The notes under the pieces were generated by a model. The model searched no databases. It saw only the letters and a list, made by a program, of their open reading frames with translations, and was not told where the DNA came from. Shown here piece after piece: positions 26,901 to 38,666 of a DNA stretch of 64,000 nucleotides (its first letter is position 1; every line of letters begins with the position of its first letter). Origin of the DNA: Bugulina stolonifera (taxonomy: Eukaryota; Bryozoa; Gymnolaemata; Cheilostomatida; Bugulidae); assembly GCA_935421135.1 (NCBI GenBank), contig OW285197.1, forward strand, positions 13,335,223 to 13,399,222. The letters are read 5' to 3'. Position numbers and translations under genes: made by a program.

Positions 26901-29900
26901 ACAGGTAGGAGTTGAGGTAACTGCTGTACAAGACGTGACTGCTACGGTTTAATTATACATGTATTAGTGACAAGTCAATACCGCACCTATCAGATTAATG
27001 TACGCACACAATAACACACCTACCAGGTATATATCACACAGATCATATAACCAGTAGTTATAGCAGGCAGTGGTAGCTGCTGGGAAGTCATACTCCACAA
27101 AACCTTGTCTACACTGAGTAACAGCTTCAGACATTCTGCTTAGCATCCATTGGTCTAGCTGTGACTCTGTACCCTGTAACTGTAACCATAGCAACGTATA
27201 GCGTACACACAATCGGTAACCATAGTAACATAGATATTATTGTGACAGAAGCTAAAGTACTCACTGTTATCAACTATTAGGTCCACCACTGCCTACCTGC
27301 TGTGTGGAGGGTGGAGTGTACCCGTCCCCTAATGCACCAAGAGCAAACTTTGTGGCATTCCACAGTTTGTTACAGAAGAATCTGTATCCCTGAACTCTGA
27401 GTACATCTACAACAGCCAATCAGGTGATAATATGACTAGCCAATCAGGTAAGAGTATGATTAGCCATGAGCTCATACATGTAGTTATTGTATAGTATCCA
27501 CTTTATATAAATAATTAAAAGCAGTTTGGCAGTATGCAATGTATTGCTATACTTGCCCTTGGGAGTTGACCTTTATGATGTAGGCCCTATACGTGGTGCC
27601 ATGCTGGTATAACACTACTATAATAGCACTAGATTATGACTTGAGAGAGAACGCAACTCTATAATCACATCAGCCAGTGGATTTAAACAAGGAGCAGTAG
27701 AACTCTGAACATAAGTAGCCAGAGTAATACAGTCATGCATTTCATTTTACAAGTGTATAACATAACACAATGTAATGCAGTGCAATATAATATAATATAA
27801 TGCAATACATAATATAATACACAATATAACATAGTATATTCATATACATACCTAGGTTGATATTTCTGCCTTGGCCAGTGTATGCACACAGTGCAAACCT
27901 GAGAGCATCAGTTCCACACTCTGGTATACCCTGAGGATAGTCTTCTTTCTGCAAGTAGGGAACACAGTCTATGTAACATCACGCTGTGCATATAGTAATA
28001 GATAATGACTCATGAATATTTAATGTAGATATTGGGCTAAGTAAGCAAAGGCAAGACAAACATATGACATCATAAACCAGGTACATGTATTTGTATGAAT
28101 TACTGATAAAGTGCATAACTTTTCAACAAGGAGACATGAATTTCCACTAGCAGTACAATTATTTAGTGAGCAAACATCAAGATGTTCTAGCAGTTACAGA
28201 TACTTCCTATACTCGTACTTGGCCCTAGTTTCTATTCACCTGTACCTGTTTAGCCCTAGTTTCTACTCACCTGTCCCTGTTTAGCCTTAGCCACTTCCTT
28301 AGGGTCAAGGTTACCTCCATCCAGAGTCTTATTGAGATCTTCCAAAGAGATTCCTCTAATCACATCCAGAGGATCAATGACGTTACCCAGAGACTTTGAC
28401 ATCTTCCTGCCGTGTGCATCCCTCACCATGGCGTGCAGGAACACCTGATGGATACCGTACAATGCCGCAACGTCATACACAATGTCAGGCCATACTAGTA
28501 CTACCATTATCAATGCAGAACTATTTGCGAATAAAGGTTTAAGTTAATGTGAGTATTGAGTGAAACAGGGTTCTAATTGTAGAGTGGTACCTAGTCACCA
28601 CTAGCCTGTGGAGAACAGAGATGATCTCTCTTATTGCGGGTGACACCACAGACTCCCTCTTTGATGTCAGCAAAGGCTCTACAGACTTGAGGCAGGTTAT
28701 CATAATAATATCATCTGAATGGGCAGATGTCTCCATAGCAACACCTAGATACAAACATGAAAACACAATTGCATAGTTTATTGCATACCTCTTTAAAGGG
28801 AAGCTTTCCCATCAGGAATTGTCCCATCATTACCATCCTAGCAACCCAGAAGAAGATGATATCTAGCCCTGTCTCTAGCAGAGTTCCAGGATAGTAAGCC
28901 TGCAAGTCGGGGGTGTTGTCAGGCCACCCCATAGTTGAGAAGGGGAATATACCAGAACTGAACCATGTATCCAGCACGTCCTCGTCTTGGCTTAGTGTGA
29001 TACAGTCTGCTGTAACCTTGAACTTAGCCACAGCTTTAGCAAGAGCCTCTTCTTCAGTTCTACCAGTCACCCAGTGCTCATTGTCACTAGACTACAAGAA
29101 TGTCGATAGAGGTAAAGTAGGGGTCAGTGATTACACGACTAGTGTATGCGGTCATCTGCCGTTCATCCAATCGGAAAACAGCATTCATTATCCAATAAGA
29201 ATCAGACACTATGCTAGCCTGAACTAACACTCCTCTCTGTAGATATCTGTATACCGGATGGAATATGTACATGTATGTGGAAAGATAACCGAATACCACA
29301 TATCATGACTTATATAGCATGAGAGACCAGAAATAACTGAATGTAACTAATGTACAGACGACATGGTAGCCTTAGTGCAGTGTTACATGAATACCTCAGC
29401 CTTAGGTTCTCCCTTGATCTGTACAAAGTATGCGGGTATACGGTGGCCCCACCACAACTGTCTAGAGATACACCAGTCCCTAGAGTTCTCTAACCAATTG
29501 TACCAGGTAGCTTTGTGGAACTCGGGCATTATCTTCAACTCCCCCTCTCTCACTGCCTGTGTGTCATAGAACAGTGGTTATATATGATACTAACAGATGT
29601 TTGTACTGACAGCTGATTGGCTGATCTGTAGCCACACAGATGTTACGTAAACACATAACTAACATGATAGTGAAACTGAGGTATACACATGTAACTCCAC
29701 CTCTATATAACAGTTGTGATAAACAGCAAGCCACACACATTACAAAAACAATGAACAGTGTAAGTTATGACATACTGTATTCCTGCACTATTCAAGCATT
29801 AGTCGCATGTACGTCCCATTCCACATCAATCACACGCTATAGACTTAGTTCCTACCTTGACAGCCTGTGCAGCCATATCATCACAAGCCATGTACCACTG

Positions 29901-32900
29901 AGGCTTTGGTATCGGCTCTATGATGTCTTTAGATCGGCTACAAGAGATAACGGCGTGTGTACAAAGGGCTATGCTATGGAACTGCTCTAGTAATTACAGG
30001 TAGGATAGAGTCATACTACTCTACTACTACTCACTATTCTACTACTAACTACTAAAGTATAGATTTAAAATGAATATGACCGAGTAGAGACCAAATGCTC
30101 ACCTGCACACTGGCACTACCATAGGATTGTCTTCCTTTCCCTTATATAGACCGAGTTCCTCCAGCTTCTGCTGCACAGCCTTACGGGCGTCAAATCTAAA
30201 CACACACAACATTAATTACATGCAGTCCTATGCTGCCAGCAATTGGGAAATGGCCACCTCTATAAACAAATTCACAGTTGATTTCTTTTACCTGATGAGT
30301 ACTTGCATTGTACAAATACGAAACTATGTAGTAGTAAAATAAATTAAAGAAATTAAAATCGTCAATTTCATCTATTTTATAATAGTTTATACTAGCTCTA
30401 GGACAATACCACACCCTATAGACCACTTTACCCGACGATACAAAATCCAATATTTATATACACTATATATATATATATACACTATAATATATACATGTAC
30501 ATTGTATACATGCATACATGCATAGATAAGATTTATTATTCTAACAAACTCATATTGTAGTTCTTCTAAATACGACTCCCTCCTAGACTAACGGTCAATG
30601 TTACGTGACAAGAGATTGTTATAGTACACTGACCTCTTCATACCCACAAATTCTCCAGCATCACCACAGATGTTACCATTGTCATCTATGATAGTAATGA
30701 AGGGTAGCTTGTGCCTCATTCCTACCTCATAATCTGTAGGGTCGTGTGAGGGTGTGATCTTTACCGCCCCTAAACAGTATAAACAGGGTCTATAGCACTG
30801 AAGCTGAATACCTAACCTAATTAATTATATTATTATAAATGAATGGGATAATGAAGTATACTAGTACAGGAGAAGACAACCACGCATACATATACATATT
30901 ATACAGTACGTATAAAGCAAATAGCATACGAGTACAGGAGAAGACAACTACGCATATATATATACATATTATACAGTACGTATAAAGTCTAAACTTCCTT
31001 CAGTAGAGTGGGATACAATTAGAGGCAGGTCTGGAATATTCATATTATCATGATAGGCGTCTGTCTTCGAAAACTGTACTGGTTCATATGAGGCTGCTTT
31101 TAATATCCGAACACAGCTTAAACATTCAGGCGCGAGTAATGTTTGATCTGAAGGGGACTCCCCCTTGTTAACAATAAATATTATAACCAGGCACGGCTAA
31201 CCTAACGTTATATTATTGAATAAAATAAATTATTATTGCAGCAGATTGCTATTTATAAGGCTGCACGTGCAATATCTGAACAAGCCTAATATCCCAGTTG
31301 ACTTTGTAATGAAGCTGCTAGTAATATTACTGGTACGCGTACTGGTATCTACTAGGCCTATCCCAATCAGCTGTACCCCTTACCTGTTCCGAACCCCATC
31401 TCCACAAAATCATCCACCACTATGGGTATCCTCCTGTTTGTGAATGGGTGCTTCACAAACTTGCCGTGCAGGTGCTTGTACTTCTCATCATCTGGGTGCA
31501 CTGCCACTGCTGTGTCACCTGGGAGCAACAGTCTCACAGTTATAATATGTTATATACAATGTAGCATAACATAACATAATATAATATATAATCTAACCTA
31601 CATTTAATACAATATAATACGTAATATATGGGAGCATGCCATCTGAACAGATATTTCCAAGTGGCACGCTAAATATTTAAAGCAGTTGTTCTCCGCTATA
31701 TAACAAGCTCCAATAGTGTTTGTGGGCGGAGTAGTGTGAAGGTATGACCTTGACCTACCTAGCATAGTTTCTATCCTAGTTGTCGCCACAACTATTTCCT
31801 CATTACTATCCTCCACTTTGTAAGCAAATGAGACGATAACTCCAAACTCTATCTTCTCCTTATAGCCGGGTACAGATAGCATAGTGCGTCCAGTGAGCTC
31901 CACTTTATCCACCTACAGTAGAGCATGTATAGTATGTATATGATAATAGAGTAAAGTGACAGACTATTACAGTGTAATACATAATGTGTAACACAACGTA
32001 CCTGTTGACTGCCACATGTACATGTATGTATAAAGTATTTAGCTAATACAAACAGGTAAGGCAACTCCAAAATATGCATATTTACAATGAACATTGCAGT
32101 CAGAGGATGTTGTACCCACTAGTGAGTAATACATACAGACCTCAATATCTGATATAGCAGAGTTGAGAGTACAAGACCAGTTGACGAGTCTGTTAGCCCT
32201 GTAGATTACACCTTTCTCATGCATTCTTATGAAGGCCTCATTCACTGCCCGTACTGATTTCTACAATGCAATAGAAGAAAAAAGTCTACAATCTGACACA
32301 ACAGCAATATTTACTCCATCAGTCACTTTGCTACCTAGCAACGTAAAGTAAATACCCGCTTAGAGAAGGTGGTTTTACTACTCCATGATACACTATATGA
32401 CACATGAAACCCAGTAGTTACAAGACATTCTGTACTACTTCACTCTATGTAGCCTATCAATACCTCATAATATGTATATTGTATATAACATATTGACACA
32501 CATAAATATCGGTATAATATATTGTACATATACTACACGTACTTCATCCATGGTGAAGGTTGTTCGGCTCCAGTCATAGGAACCTCCCACTTTCCTCAGC
32601 TGGTGGTAAATTCTGTCACCTTTCCTACAAACAGTGAAAGCAACATACTGAGATTGCTGTAGAATACACTTACTGATAGTGCTGTAGAATACACTTACTG
32701 CTGGTGCTGTAGAATACACTTACTAATAGTGCTGTAGAATACACTTACTAATAGTGCTGTAGAATACACTTACTAATAGTGCTGTAGAATACACCTACTG
32801 CTGGTGCTGTAGAATACACTTACTGATAGTGCTGTAGAATACACTTACTGATAGTGCTGTAGAATACACTTACTGATAGTGCTGTAGAATACACTTACTG

Positions 32901-34439
32901 CTGGTGCTGTAGAATACACTTACTAATAGTGCTGTAGAATACACTTACTGCTGGTGCTGTAGAATACACTTACTGATAGTGCTGTAGAATACACTTACTG
33001 ATAGTGCTGTAGAATACACTTACTAATAGTGCTGTAGAATACACTTACTGGTTCTTCCAGTCCCAAACACGTTTAACAAACTCCTCCCTGCCCAGGTCAT
33101 GTCTGGTCTTGTTCTCCTCTCTGGCCAGTTTCTTCTCCACCACCACCTGGGTAGCTATACCTGCGTGATCACATCCAGGTACAAACAGTGTCACCTTACC
33201 ATTCATCCTGTGCCTGTAGATAACCAGAGAAAGAGAATGATACCGGGATACATTTATTATAAAGTTATTTGTTAATAGACTAAGGATCACAACACTAACC
33301 AAAGGAAAGGAGTGGAAACATAACTAAATGGTTGCAATGTTACCAACATACTGCATGTATACAGCAAGCTGTTTAACCCACAATATACTCACCATCTGAC
33401 AATGGCATCTTCCACAGCTACTGTAAGAGCATGCCCCAGATGTAAAGTGCCGGTGACGTTAGGTGGTGGAATCATAATAGTAAACTTCTCACCGTCTGGT
33501 ACAGTTGTTGCATCTCGACCTATTAACATAGCAACAGGTTGACGTTACAAGATCATATACAAAGCATACTCTGCATGACTAGAATTTATTCTTTAAATAT
33601 AATACTCCAAATTGACAGCTTGGTACAAGAAGATATCAGTATTGACCTTCCACTACTGATTGACAGATCTACAGACTGTCACCTGCTCAAGTGCTACATT
33701 ATATACTGTATGTACATAGTACTAGTCAGCTATATTAGTATATACATAGTACTAGTCAGCTATATTAGTATATACATAGTACTAGTCAGCTATATTAGTA
33801 TATACATAGTACTAGTCAGCTATATTAGTATATACATAGTACTAGTCAGTTCACCTTTGAGATTGTACTCTGGTTTAAAGAAACCTTGCTCTTCCCACCA
33901 GGGATACCAGGCGGCCTCCACATATGCAGGCGAGTAGGCATCAGGCATTGCACATGTTGTGTCTGTATTAAGAAACAATAACGTTATTCTATTGAGCCAA
34001 CAGCTGTGCCACACTGTTAGGACATGAATAGTATAATGTAAACATCAACCTATTTTCCTCTACCTGTTCACAGTACTATGCTTAAACCTACTCTTCTTCT
34101 GCCCATGAGGAGTGTCTATATCATAAGTGACTACAGTTCTCTCCTTCTTCTCCTTTTTTACTTTCTTCTGTAAGTATATAAAGAGGCAACTTAAAAATAG
34201 TCCTATACTGCAGCTCTGACTTAAGTGATTAAGTATTAAAGTAGTTCTGAACTTGTGTCGCAGTCAATAACTAACTGATGACTTACTTCACCCCCAGATG
34301 CCGACTCCGTCTTCTGCTTGGCCTGCTTAGCCTGAAATTTAGCCAACTTGGCAGCTTTAGCAGCCTCCTTTTTCAATTCCTTTTCAGATTTTACCTTAAC
34401 CTCAGTGGACGGGGCACCACTGACATTAGCATCCGACAT
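23925..34439 (-). CDS. VARS1: Valyl-tRNA synthetase, cytosolic type (23 exons, 1,050 aa)
   Basis: Class I synthetase that charges tRNA-Val. Exons: 34287-34439, 34092-34167, 33855-33962, 33393-33519, 33049-33213, 32543-32624, 32141-32260, 31759-31912, 31384-31518, 30634-30769, 30103-30195, 29856-29937, 29395-29556, 28789-29091, 28271-28444, 27852-27948, 27297-27406, 27024-27173, 26561-26767, 26063-26180, 24909-25081, 24525-24674, 23925-24002. Phase is unbroken. HIGH motif HLGH is at about 139-142 and KMSKS at about 646-650. The start MSDANVSG is followed by a Lys/Ala-rich helix, like the linker before the core in vertebrate VARS1. The N-terminal GST-like domain of vertebrate VARS1 is absent, as in fungal enzymes. 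Close similarity to VARS1 over its whole length argues against the mitochondrial paralogue. Confidence 0.96.
25085..25165. repeat. 21-bp tandem repeat, 4 copies
   Basis: Unit AGTGGAGATCAAGTGGATAT, just upstream (minus sense) of the acceptor of VARS exon 21. Confidence 0.85.
25365..26057 (-). repeat. 34-36-bp minisatellite abutting the donor of VARS exon 20
   Basis: About twenty copies; plus-strand unit GTAGGTATAGGTGTAGTGTA then AGTAAGGTAGTATAAT. On the minus strand the array starts within about six bases of the real donor GAGA|GTAAGT. It yields a long spurious minus ORF (25,260-26,114), because one reading of the 34/36-bp mix stays open; I do not consider it a gene. Confidence 0.9.
28220..28291 (-). 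repeat. 32-bp duplication of exon end plus 5' splice site, VARS exon 15
   Basis: The minus strand reads GGCTAAACAGGGACAG|GTGAG, then TAGAAACTAGG, then GCTAAACAGGTACAG|GTGAA, then TAGAAACTAGG. The first donor is the true one (exon ends at 28,271). The second copy repeats the last 15 or so exon bases and a usable donor 32 bp downstream. Confidence 0.85.
28271..31518 (-). other. VARS1: VARS exons 9-15: CP1 editing domain and second Rossmann half with KMSKS
   Basis: Residues about 329-690. Exon 10 begins [17 protein letters not shown], carrying the conserved editing-site aspartate region that clears misacylated Thr-tRNA-Val. [17 protein letters not shown] and [17 protein letters not shown] are the synthetase's second-half signatures. 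Exon 15 holds [14 protein letters not shown], the KMSKS loop. Confidence 0.93.
28545..28765 (-). other. Open, splice-flanked stretch in VARS intron 14, probably not coding
   Basis: Between an acceptor-like ATCTAG (near 28,746) and a donor-like ACTAG|GTACC (near 28,590), one frame encodes [20 protein letters not shown] and further open codons. VARS exons 14 and 15 join directly at LPFKE|VFLHAMV, exactly as in the family, so this would be an inserted cassette at most. Confidence 0.2.
32640..33048 (-). repeat. 25-bp minisatellite starting at the donor of VARS exon 5
   Basis: Sixteen or so copies. The minus-strand unit AGTAAGTGTATTCTACAGCA plus a CTATT or CCAGC variable end begins with the real donor (AACCA|GTAAGTG, exon 5 ends 33,049). 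Every copy holds a GTAAGT donor and, 8 bases on, a TTCTACAG acceptor-like string. Confidence 0.92.
33700..33848 (-). repeat. About 30-bp minisatellite next to the donor of VARS exon 3
   Basis: Five copies of CTGACTAGTACTATGTATAT plus ACTAATATAG (minus sense). The first copy starts about six bases after the true donor AAAG|GTGAA. Confidence 0.88.
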
Positions 34440-34876
34440 GCTATTGGATTGTCTTTTATTGCTACAAGAGTTACATAGGAATACGATTACAATGATTTAA
34501 TAATGGCAGTGCTTTATAACAAATATACAATACATGTACGCTATGCATGTCAATCCAATCCAAAGAGATATAGTGGTAGTCCGTAATCGCCATTCCAATG
34601 AAAAGCAATAGAATGTTTGGGTTCATCAGTGTAAATGTAATGTATCCCCTCTCAATTTCAATACTACAAATTAAAATATATTTACCAATACAAAAAGTAG
34701 TTCACTAAAAATGTGAACGTGAATGTCATTCTTGAACGAATAAGCACGCATGATACAAGACAACTACATGTAATTCTACAATTGAGTGTGCCTTCAGTTA
34801 CATCAAATTGAAATTGAGTTCATATCACATATTAGATTAGACAAGATTTACCAAGTTAGTTTCAAATTTCAGAGCT

Positions 34877-36432
34877 GGGTCCAAGTCATAGATCTGACTT
34901 GACTTGCCAATTCAAGTCAAGTCACAAGTCGACTTGACTTGGACATGCCAGCATGTTGACTTGACTTGTCTTTGACTTGATCATCAATGTGACTTGACTT
35001 GCACACATGAATGACTTGTGACTTTATCTTTGTTTCTGCCAAGTCAACATGAAGGATAAAAATTTTGTACAGTCTCAACTGTAGTGCCAATATTACTACA
35101 CATATAGGCTAGTTGTCATAATTGTATAACAACATACATGCCAAGCTACACCTTGGCATGGTTTTTCGTGTATTTACCGCAGAATTTACCTCAGATGAGG
35201 TAGGACTCCGCCAGCAATTTCATTTAAATCTATAAGGGAGCCTCTAGTTTCACTATTTTTGGACAAGGGGGTCTGCAATTTTTACAGTATATCACTGTTT
35301 AGGATTGGAGGTCGGTTTCTCATCTTATCTCATGAATTGTTCGTGGCAGGAAACTAGTGTGGTAAATGCATTTTTTAGCTGATATTGAGGTTGGCTCTCC
35401 TCTGGCAGCTGCTCTAGTGGTCATTGTTACCGTCTCTCTGTCACCCACAATATCATCATATGCTCTGGATAGAGCGGAATGTTGTTCTTCATTCTGGAAA
35501 ATCCTGGTCAGTAGACACAGGCGATGGTTTTTTTTTCTATTTTTCAGGGTCCGGATCTCTGACTGATCTCTCGCCTCTGATACACTGTCAGTACGCCCCC
35601 TTAGGTTAGCTATAAACCGTATGGCACTGTTCTGGATGAGTTCTATATCATGGATTTTGTTCTTAGTTAAAGGGTCCCATACTACATCTGCATACTCAAG
35701 TATAGGTCTGCAAATACTTGTGTAAGCCAGTAGCCTGGCCTCCTTTAGAGCATGGTACATTAAATGTTTGATTCCTCCAAGTATTTTACGAGACTTTGTG
35801 CATTTCTCATGTATGTGCTGATTAAACTTAAGATTTGATTGAATTATTACTCCTAGGTATTTGACGGTTTCTGTCCATTCAAGACATGCAGCGCCTAGTT
35901 TGTATTGAGGTATGGGTGTTACTCTTCCAAAGTTTATAGCTAGGCATTTCTTCTCATTGAATGCCATTTTTCATTTTGTAGACCACTCGTGTACAATGTT
36001 GATGTTACTTTGGAACATTTTTGCGTCCTTATTTGTATTTACAGCTTGGTAAAGTAGAGTGTCATCAGCATAAAGGCTAACTTTACATGACAGCAGGCCT
36101 GGAAGGTCATTAATATAGCACAAAAACAAAGTCGGTCCAAGTACAGAACCCTATGGCACTCCTGAGGTTACCGTGGAATAATTGTTACTGTGTTACTGTT
36201 ACTGTGTTACTGTTACTGTGTTACTGTGTTACTGTGGATAATTGGAATGTCCACTAAAAGAAAAAAGTGATGTTTTAAAACTGTAAATTTTTTGAAGTTG
36301 TATTTCGACTTGCAAGTAGACAAGTCGACTTGACTTGTGACTTGCATGATGGTTGACTTGAAGCAACACTGACTTGACTTGGACTTGACACCAAAATTTT
36401 AGAAATGACTTGACTTGTCGACTTAGACCCAA
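34877..36432 (-). mobile_element. 5'-truncated non-LTR retrotransposon nested in a GACTTG-rich repeat
   Basis: The core at about 35,320-36,175 encodes the end of a LINE reverse transcriptase: a GSVLGPTLFLCYINDLPGLL region, the catalytic SLYADDTLLY, then KYLGVIIQSNLKFNQHIHEK and RPILEYADVVWDP. Two in-frame stops (before GSVLGP and before KMAFNEKK) and missing upstream RT and endonuclease parts show it is dead. On both sides (34,880-35,040 and 36,300-36,430) lies DNA rich in GACTTG/CAAGTC; its outer ends GGGTCCAAGTC and GACTTAGACCC are inverted, suggesting an older repeat into which the LINE inserted. Confidence 0.8.
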
Positions 36433-36529
36433 AGTGTAGTTTTTTACAAATTGGCCGGAAAGGGCGAAGTGATAAACAAGACTATTTTTTACACCATCAA
36501 ATTTTGAAACAAGTTGAATTTCACCCGTA

Positions 36530-37065
36530 TCTCGGAATCTGTCTGCAGTCTAATTTAAAATAGGATCGCCATGTTAACAAAATTACCCACACTGCAACAC
36601 TAAGACTAGCTCAACTACGCAGAATTTAAAGTATGCAAATATGCCAACGCGCAGAGTAGCATATTTAACATTAGTAAGACCTTTGTTAGAGTTTGCAAGC
36701 CAAGTGTGGGACCCTCATCAAAAAAATCTAATTAAAAAAGTTGAAAAGGTACAAAACAAAGGTCTAAGATTTATTTATAAAATTAGAGGGCAAGTTAGTT
36801 TTAAACAGCTGAGGGAAAAGGTAGGTATAAAGTATTTACAAGAATGGAGGAAGGAGGCAAGATTGTCACTTTTTTCAAGGTGCCTGGCTGAAGGTATTGA
36901 GCCAACTTTTAATTATAATTTAGATAAGATACACAAAACAAGACAGGCACTTAGCCTTAATACAATTATACACCACACAAACACATGATATTTCACATTA
37001 GAACAAATATCTTTTATTGCTCATTTTCGATTTTGGCCCAGAACCCTGAGAGAGCTACGGTCTGA
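36530..37065 (+). pseudogene. Second non-LTR retrotransposon tail (reverse transcriptase C-terminus), frameshifted
   Basis: HVNKITHTATLRLAQLRRI, then a shift to VAYLTLVRPLLEFASQVWDP with EKVQNKGLRFIYKIRG, and after another stop the terminal FRFWPRTLRELRSE. This order is typical of the last 150 residues of Jockey/CR1-like RT proteins. It is on the opposite strand to, and different from, the element at 34,877-36,432. Confidence 0.75.
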
Positions 37066-38349
37066 ATGAATGACTGAGACTAATAATAGTACATATATCA
37101 CAAAACATAAAAAATACATATATATATAAATAGCATATAACAAAGAAAAAGATTACAAAAATTAAAATAGTACTTTTAACATAAAATTGAAAAAAAAACA
37201 ATTGACTTATTGAGCTCTCACGACTTTACGCACTTTTAAGTGCGGTCTCTGTGAGAAAATGCAAAAAAAACTCTGGTTGGTTTTATTATAAGTTTAATTA
37301 GAGAGTACATAATTTAAACATGTACTTATTATAATATAATAAGTAAGTGTTTGAATTATGTACTCTCTTTGTTATGTATGTATGCGATGATGCAAGAACA
37401 GAAGAAGAAAGTGTAACCACGTCGGCCTTGAAAATAAATAACGTTTTGGAACATAGGAACCAAAGAGTCCCCAGTCACTGTGAACATGACCAAGCATTAT
37501 AGAGATACACGACACAAATACTATCTTAAGTTGGCTAAAAGGCACAAAATTCCTAAATATTTTCTGATAACATTTATTGTGTGTATACTGGAGGAACCCG
37601 CACCTAACTCATTGACCTCACACCGACCCGCACTATATTGTTGGAATTAGTTTCACTTTGGTTACAAAGATAATGGAAGTTAGGAAAATAGTGTCATTCC
37701 GACCGTTTTTGTATACTAAACGGCTAATTATTATAGAAGTCGACTATATAATACATTGTCCTTGTCTATGTATCATACCAACTAACTAATATGCAAAGTA
37801 AAATAATATAATTCGAAATTTAGTATAAATAATATATTTTATAGTAAATTGAAATTCTATTCTGCCTATAGCCTATTGGCTATTTCTATTCTATTGCAAT
37901 CATAATGGAGGTATGATTATCTATGAGAGTGAGTAATTTACTCACTTACTCATTTTAAATTACATAGCATTACAAGTACTTGCGGTGTTATCTGTTATGT
38001 AATTTAAAATTTGTGATTTTTTTTGTCAGAAATTCATTAACTGTTTTTATTTTAATTTTTGATTTCATCCCTGGTTAGTTTTTACTTTAACTTTTTATAT
38101 TTTCAATATTTTTAGTTGTCTATTACGTTTCATCTATCCAATTACAATCACAATGTTATTGGTTGACATTATTTATACCAAAATTGGAATTAATGTTTTT
38201 CCAACTATCTTTTAAATTAGATTGTTACTATTGGTTATAGGCTAATTATTATTATAATATTATGTTCTCATGCTTTTCTGGCACCACACAGGTGACATGT
38301 TTAGTTATAACAGAATTTGAGGAGCCTTTGACGATATTCGTTAAAACAT
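37066..38349. other. AT-rich intergenic DNA with a 69-bp hairpin
   Basis: No gene seen. At 37,303-37,371 the halves AGAGAGTACATAATT and AATTATGTACTCTCT enclose inverted TACTTATTATA/TATAATAAGTA, forming a nearly perfect palindrome. A weaker inverted pair, ATTTTAAATTACATA and TATGTAATTTAAAAT, lies at 37,950-38,012. Confidence 0.6.
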
Positions 38350-38622
38350 TCAGTCATTGAAGTCAACATGCTTAGGACTGCTAGCTAAATGCTGTCTGTT
38401 GCCAGCACTCTGTTTTCCTATGTATGTGGGCTGTGCAGCATAGATTTTACGTTTGTTATCTGCTATGATGGGAGCAGTGTGATCTACAATGAGATAGTTG
38501 TTTGCTCCTAAGTTTTGGGCGTGTCTCTTTATGTAGACTTGGAACCCAAACGCATTAGGTCTGTTGTACAATAGAAAGCCGGACCTATTAATTTGTAACA
38601 TATAATCCAAACTCTTCTTCAT
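38350..38622 (-). CDS. Hypothetical 90-aa protein, head-to-head with TMEM230
   Basis: Single open frame MKKSLDYMLQINRSGFLLYN to KHVDFND-stop, with A at -3 of the start. The protein is soluble and basic, with no signal or membrane segment. Its start lies 44 bp from the TMEM230 start on the other strand, so the two could share a promoter. I do not recognise the family. It could be a one-exon gene, one exon of a larger gene, or chance. Confidence 0.4.
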   Translation of the reverse strand: MKKSLDYMLQINRSGFLLYNRPNAFGFQVYIKRHAQNLGANNYLIVDHTAPIIADNKRKIYAAQPTYIGKQSAGNRQHLASSPKHVDFND

Positions 38623-38666
38623 TTTTAGGAGACGTCACTGTATGCAGTTAAAATCCTACTGCTGTT

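Larger units (their letters stand above)
23925..27948 (-). other. VARS1: VARS exons 16-23: anticodon-binding domain and C-terminal coiled coil
   Basis: Residues about 691-1,050. [17 protein letters not shown] and [16 protein letters not shown] lead into the helical anticodon-binding domain ([20 protein letters not shown]). The last two exons encode a charged coiled coil with [20 protein letters not shown] and end [13 protein letters not shown], as expected for the tRNA-gripping C-terminal arm of valyl-tRNA synthetases. Confidence 0.92.
31759..34439 (-). other. VARS1: VARS exons 1-8: N-terminal helix, Rossmann first half with HIGH motif, start of editing domain
   Basis: Residues 1-328. The basic helix [20 protein letters not shown] (exon 1) is followed by [20 protein letters not shown], then [16 protein letters not shown] (ATP-binding HIGH signature), [18 protein letters not shown] and [16 protein letters not shown]. 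Exon 8 ends in the editing-domain motif [10 protein letters not shown]. All residues expected for aminoacyl-adenylate formation in this half are present. Confidence 0.93.
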
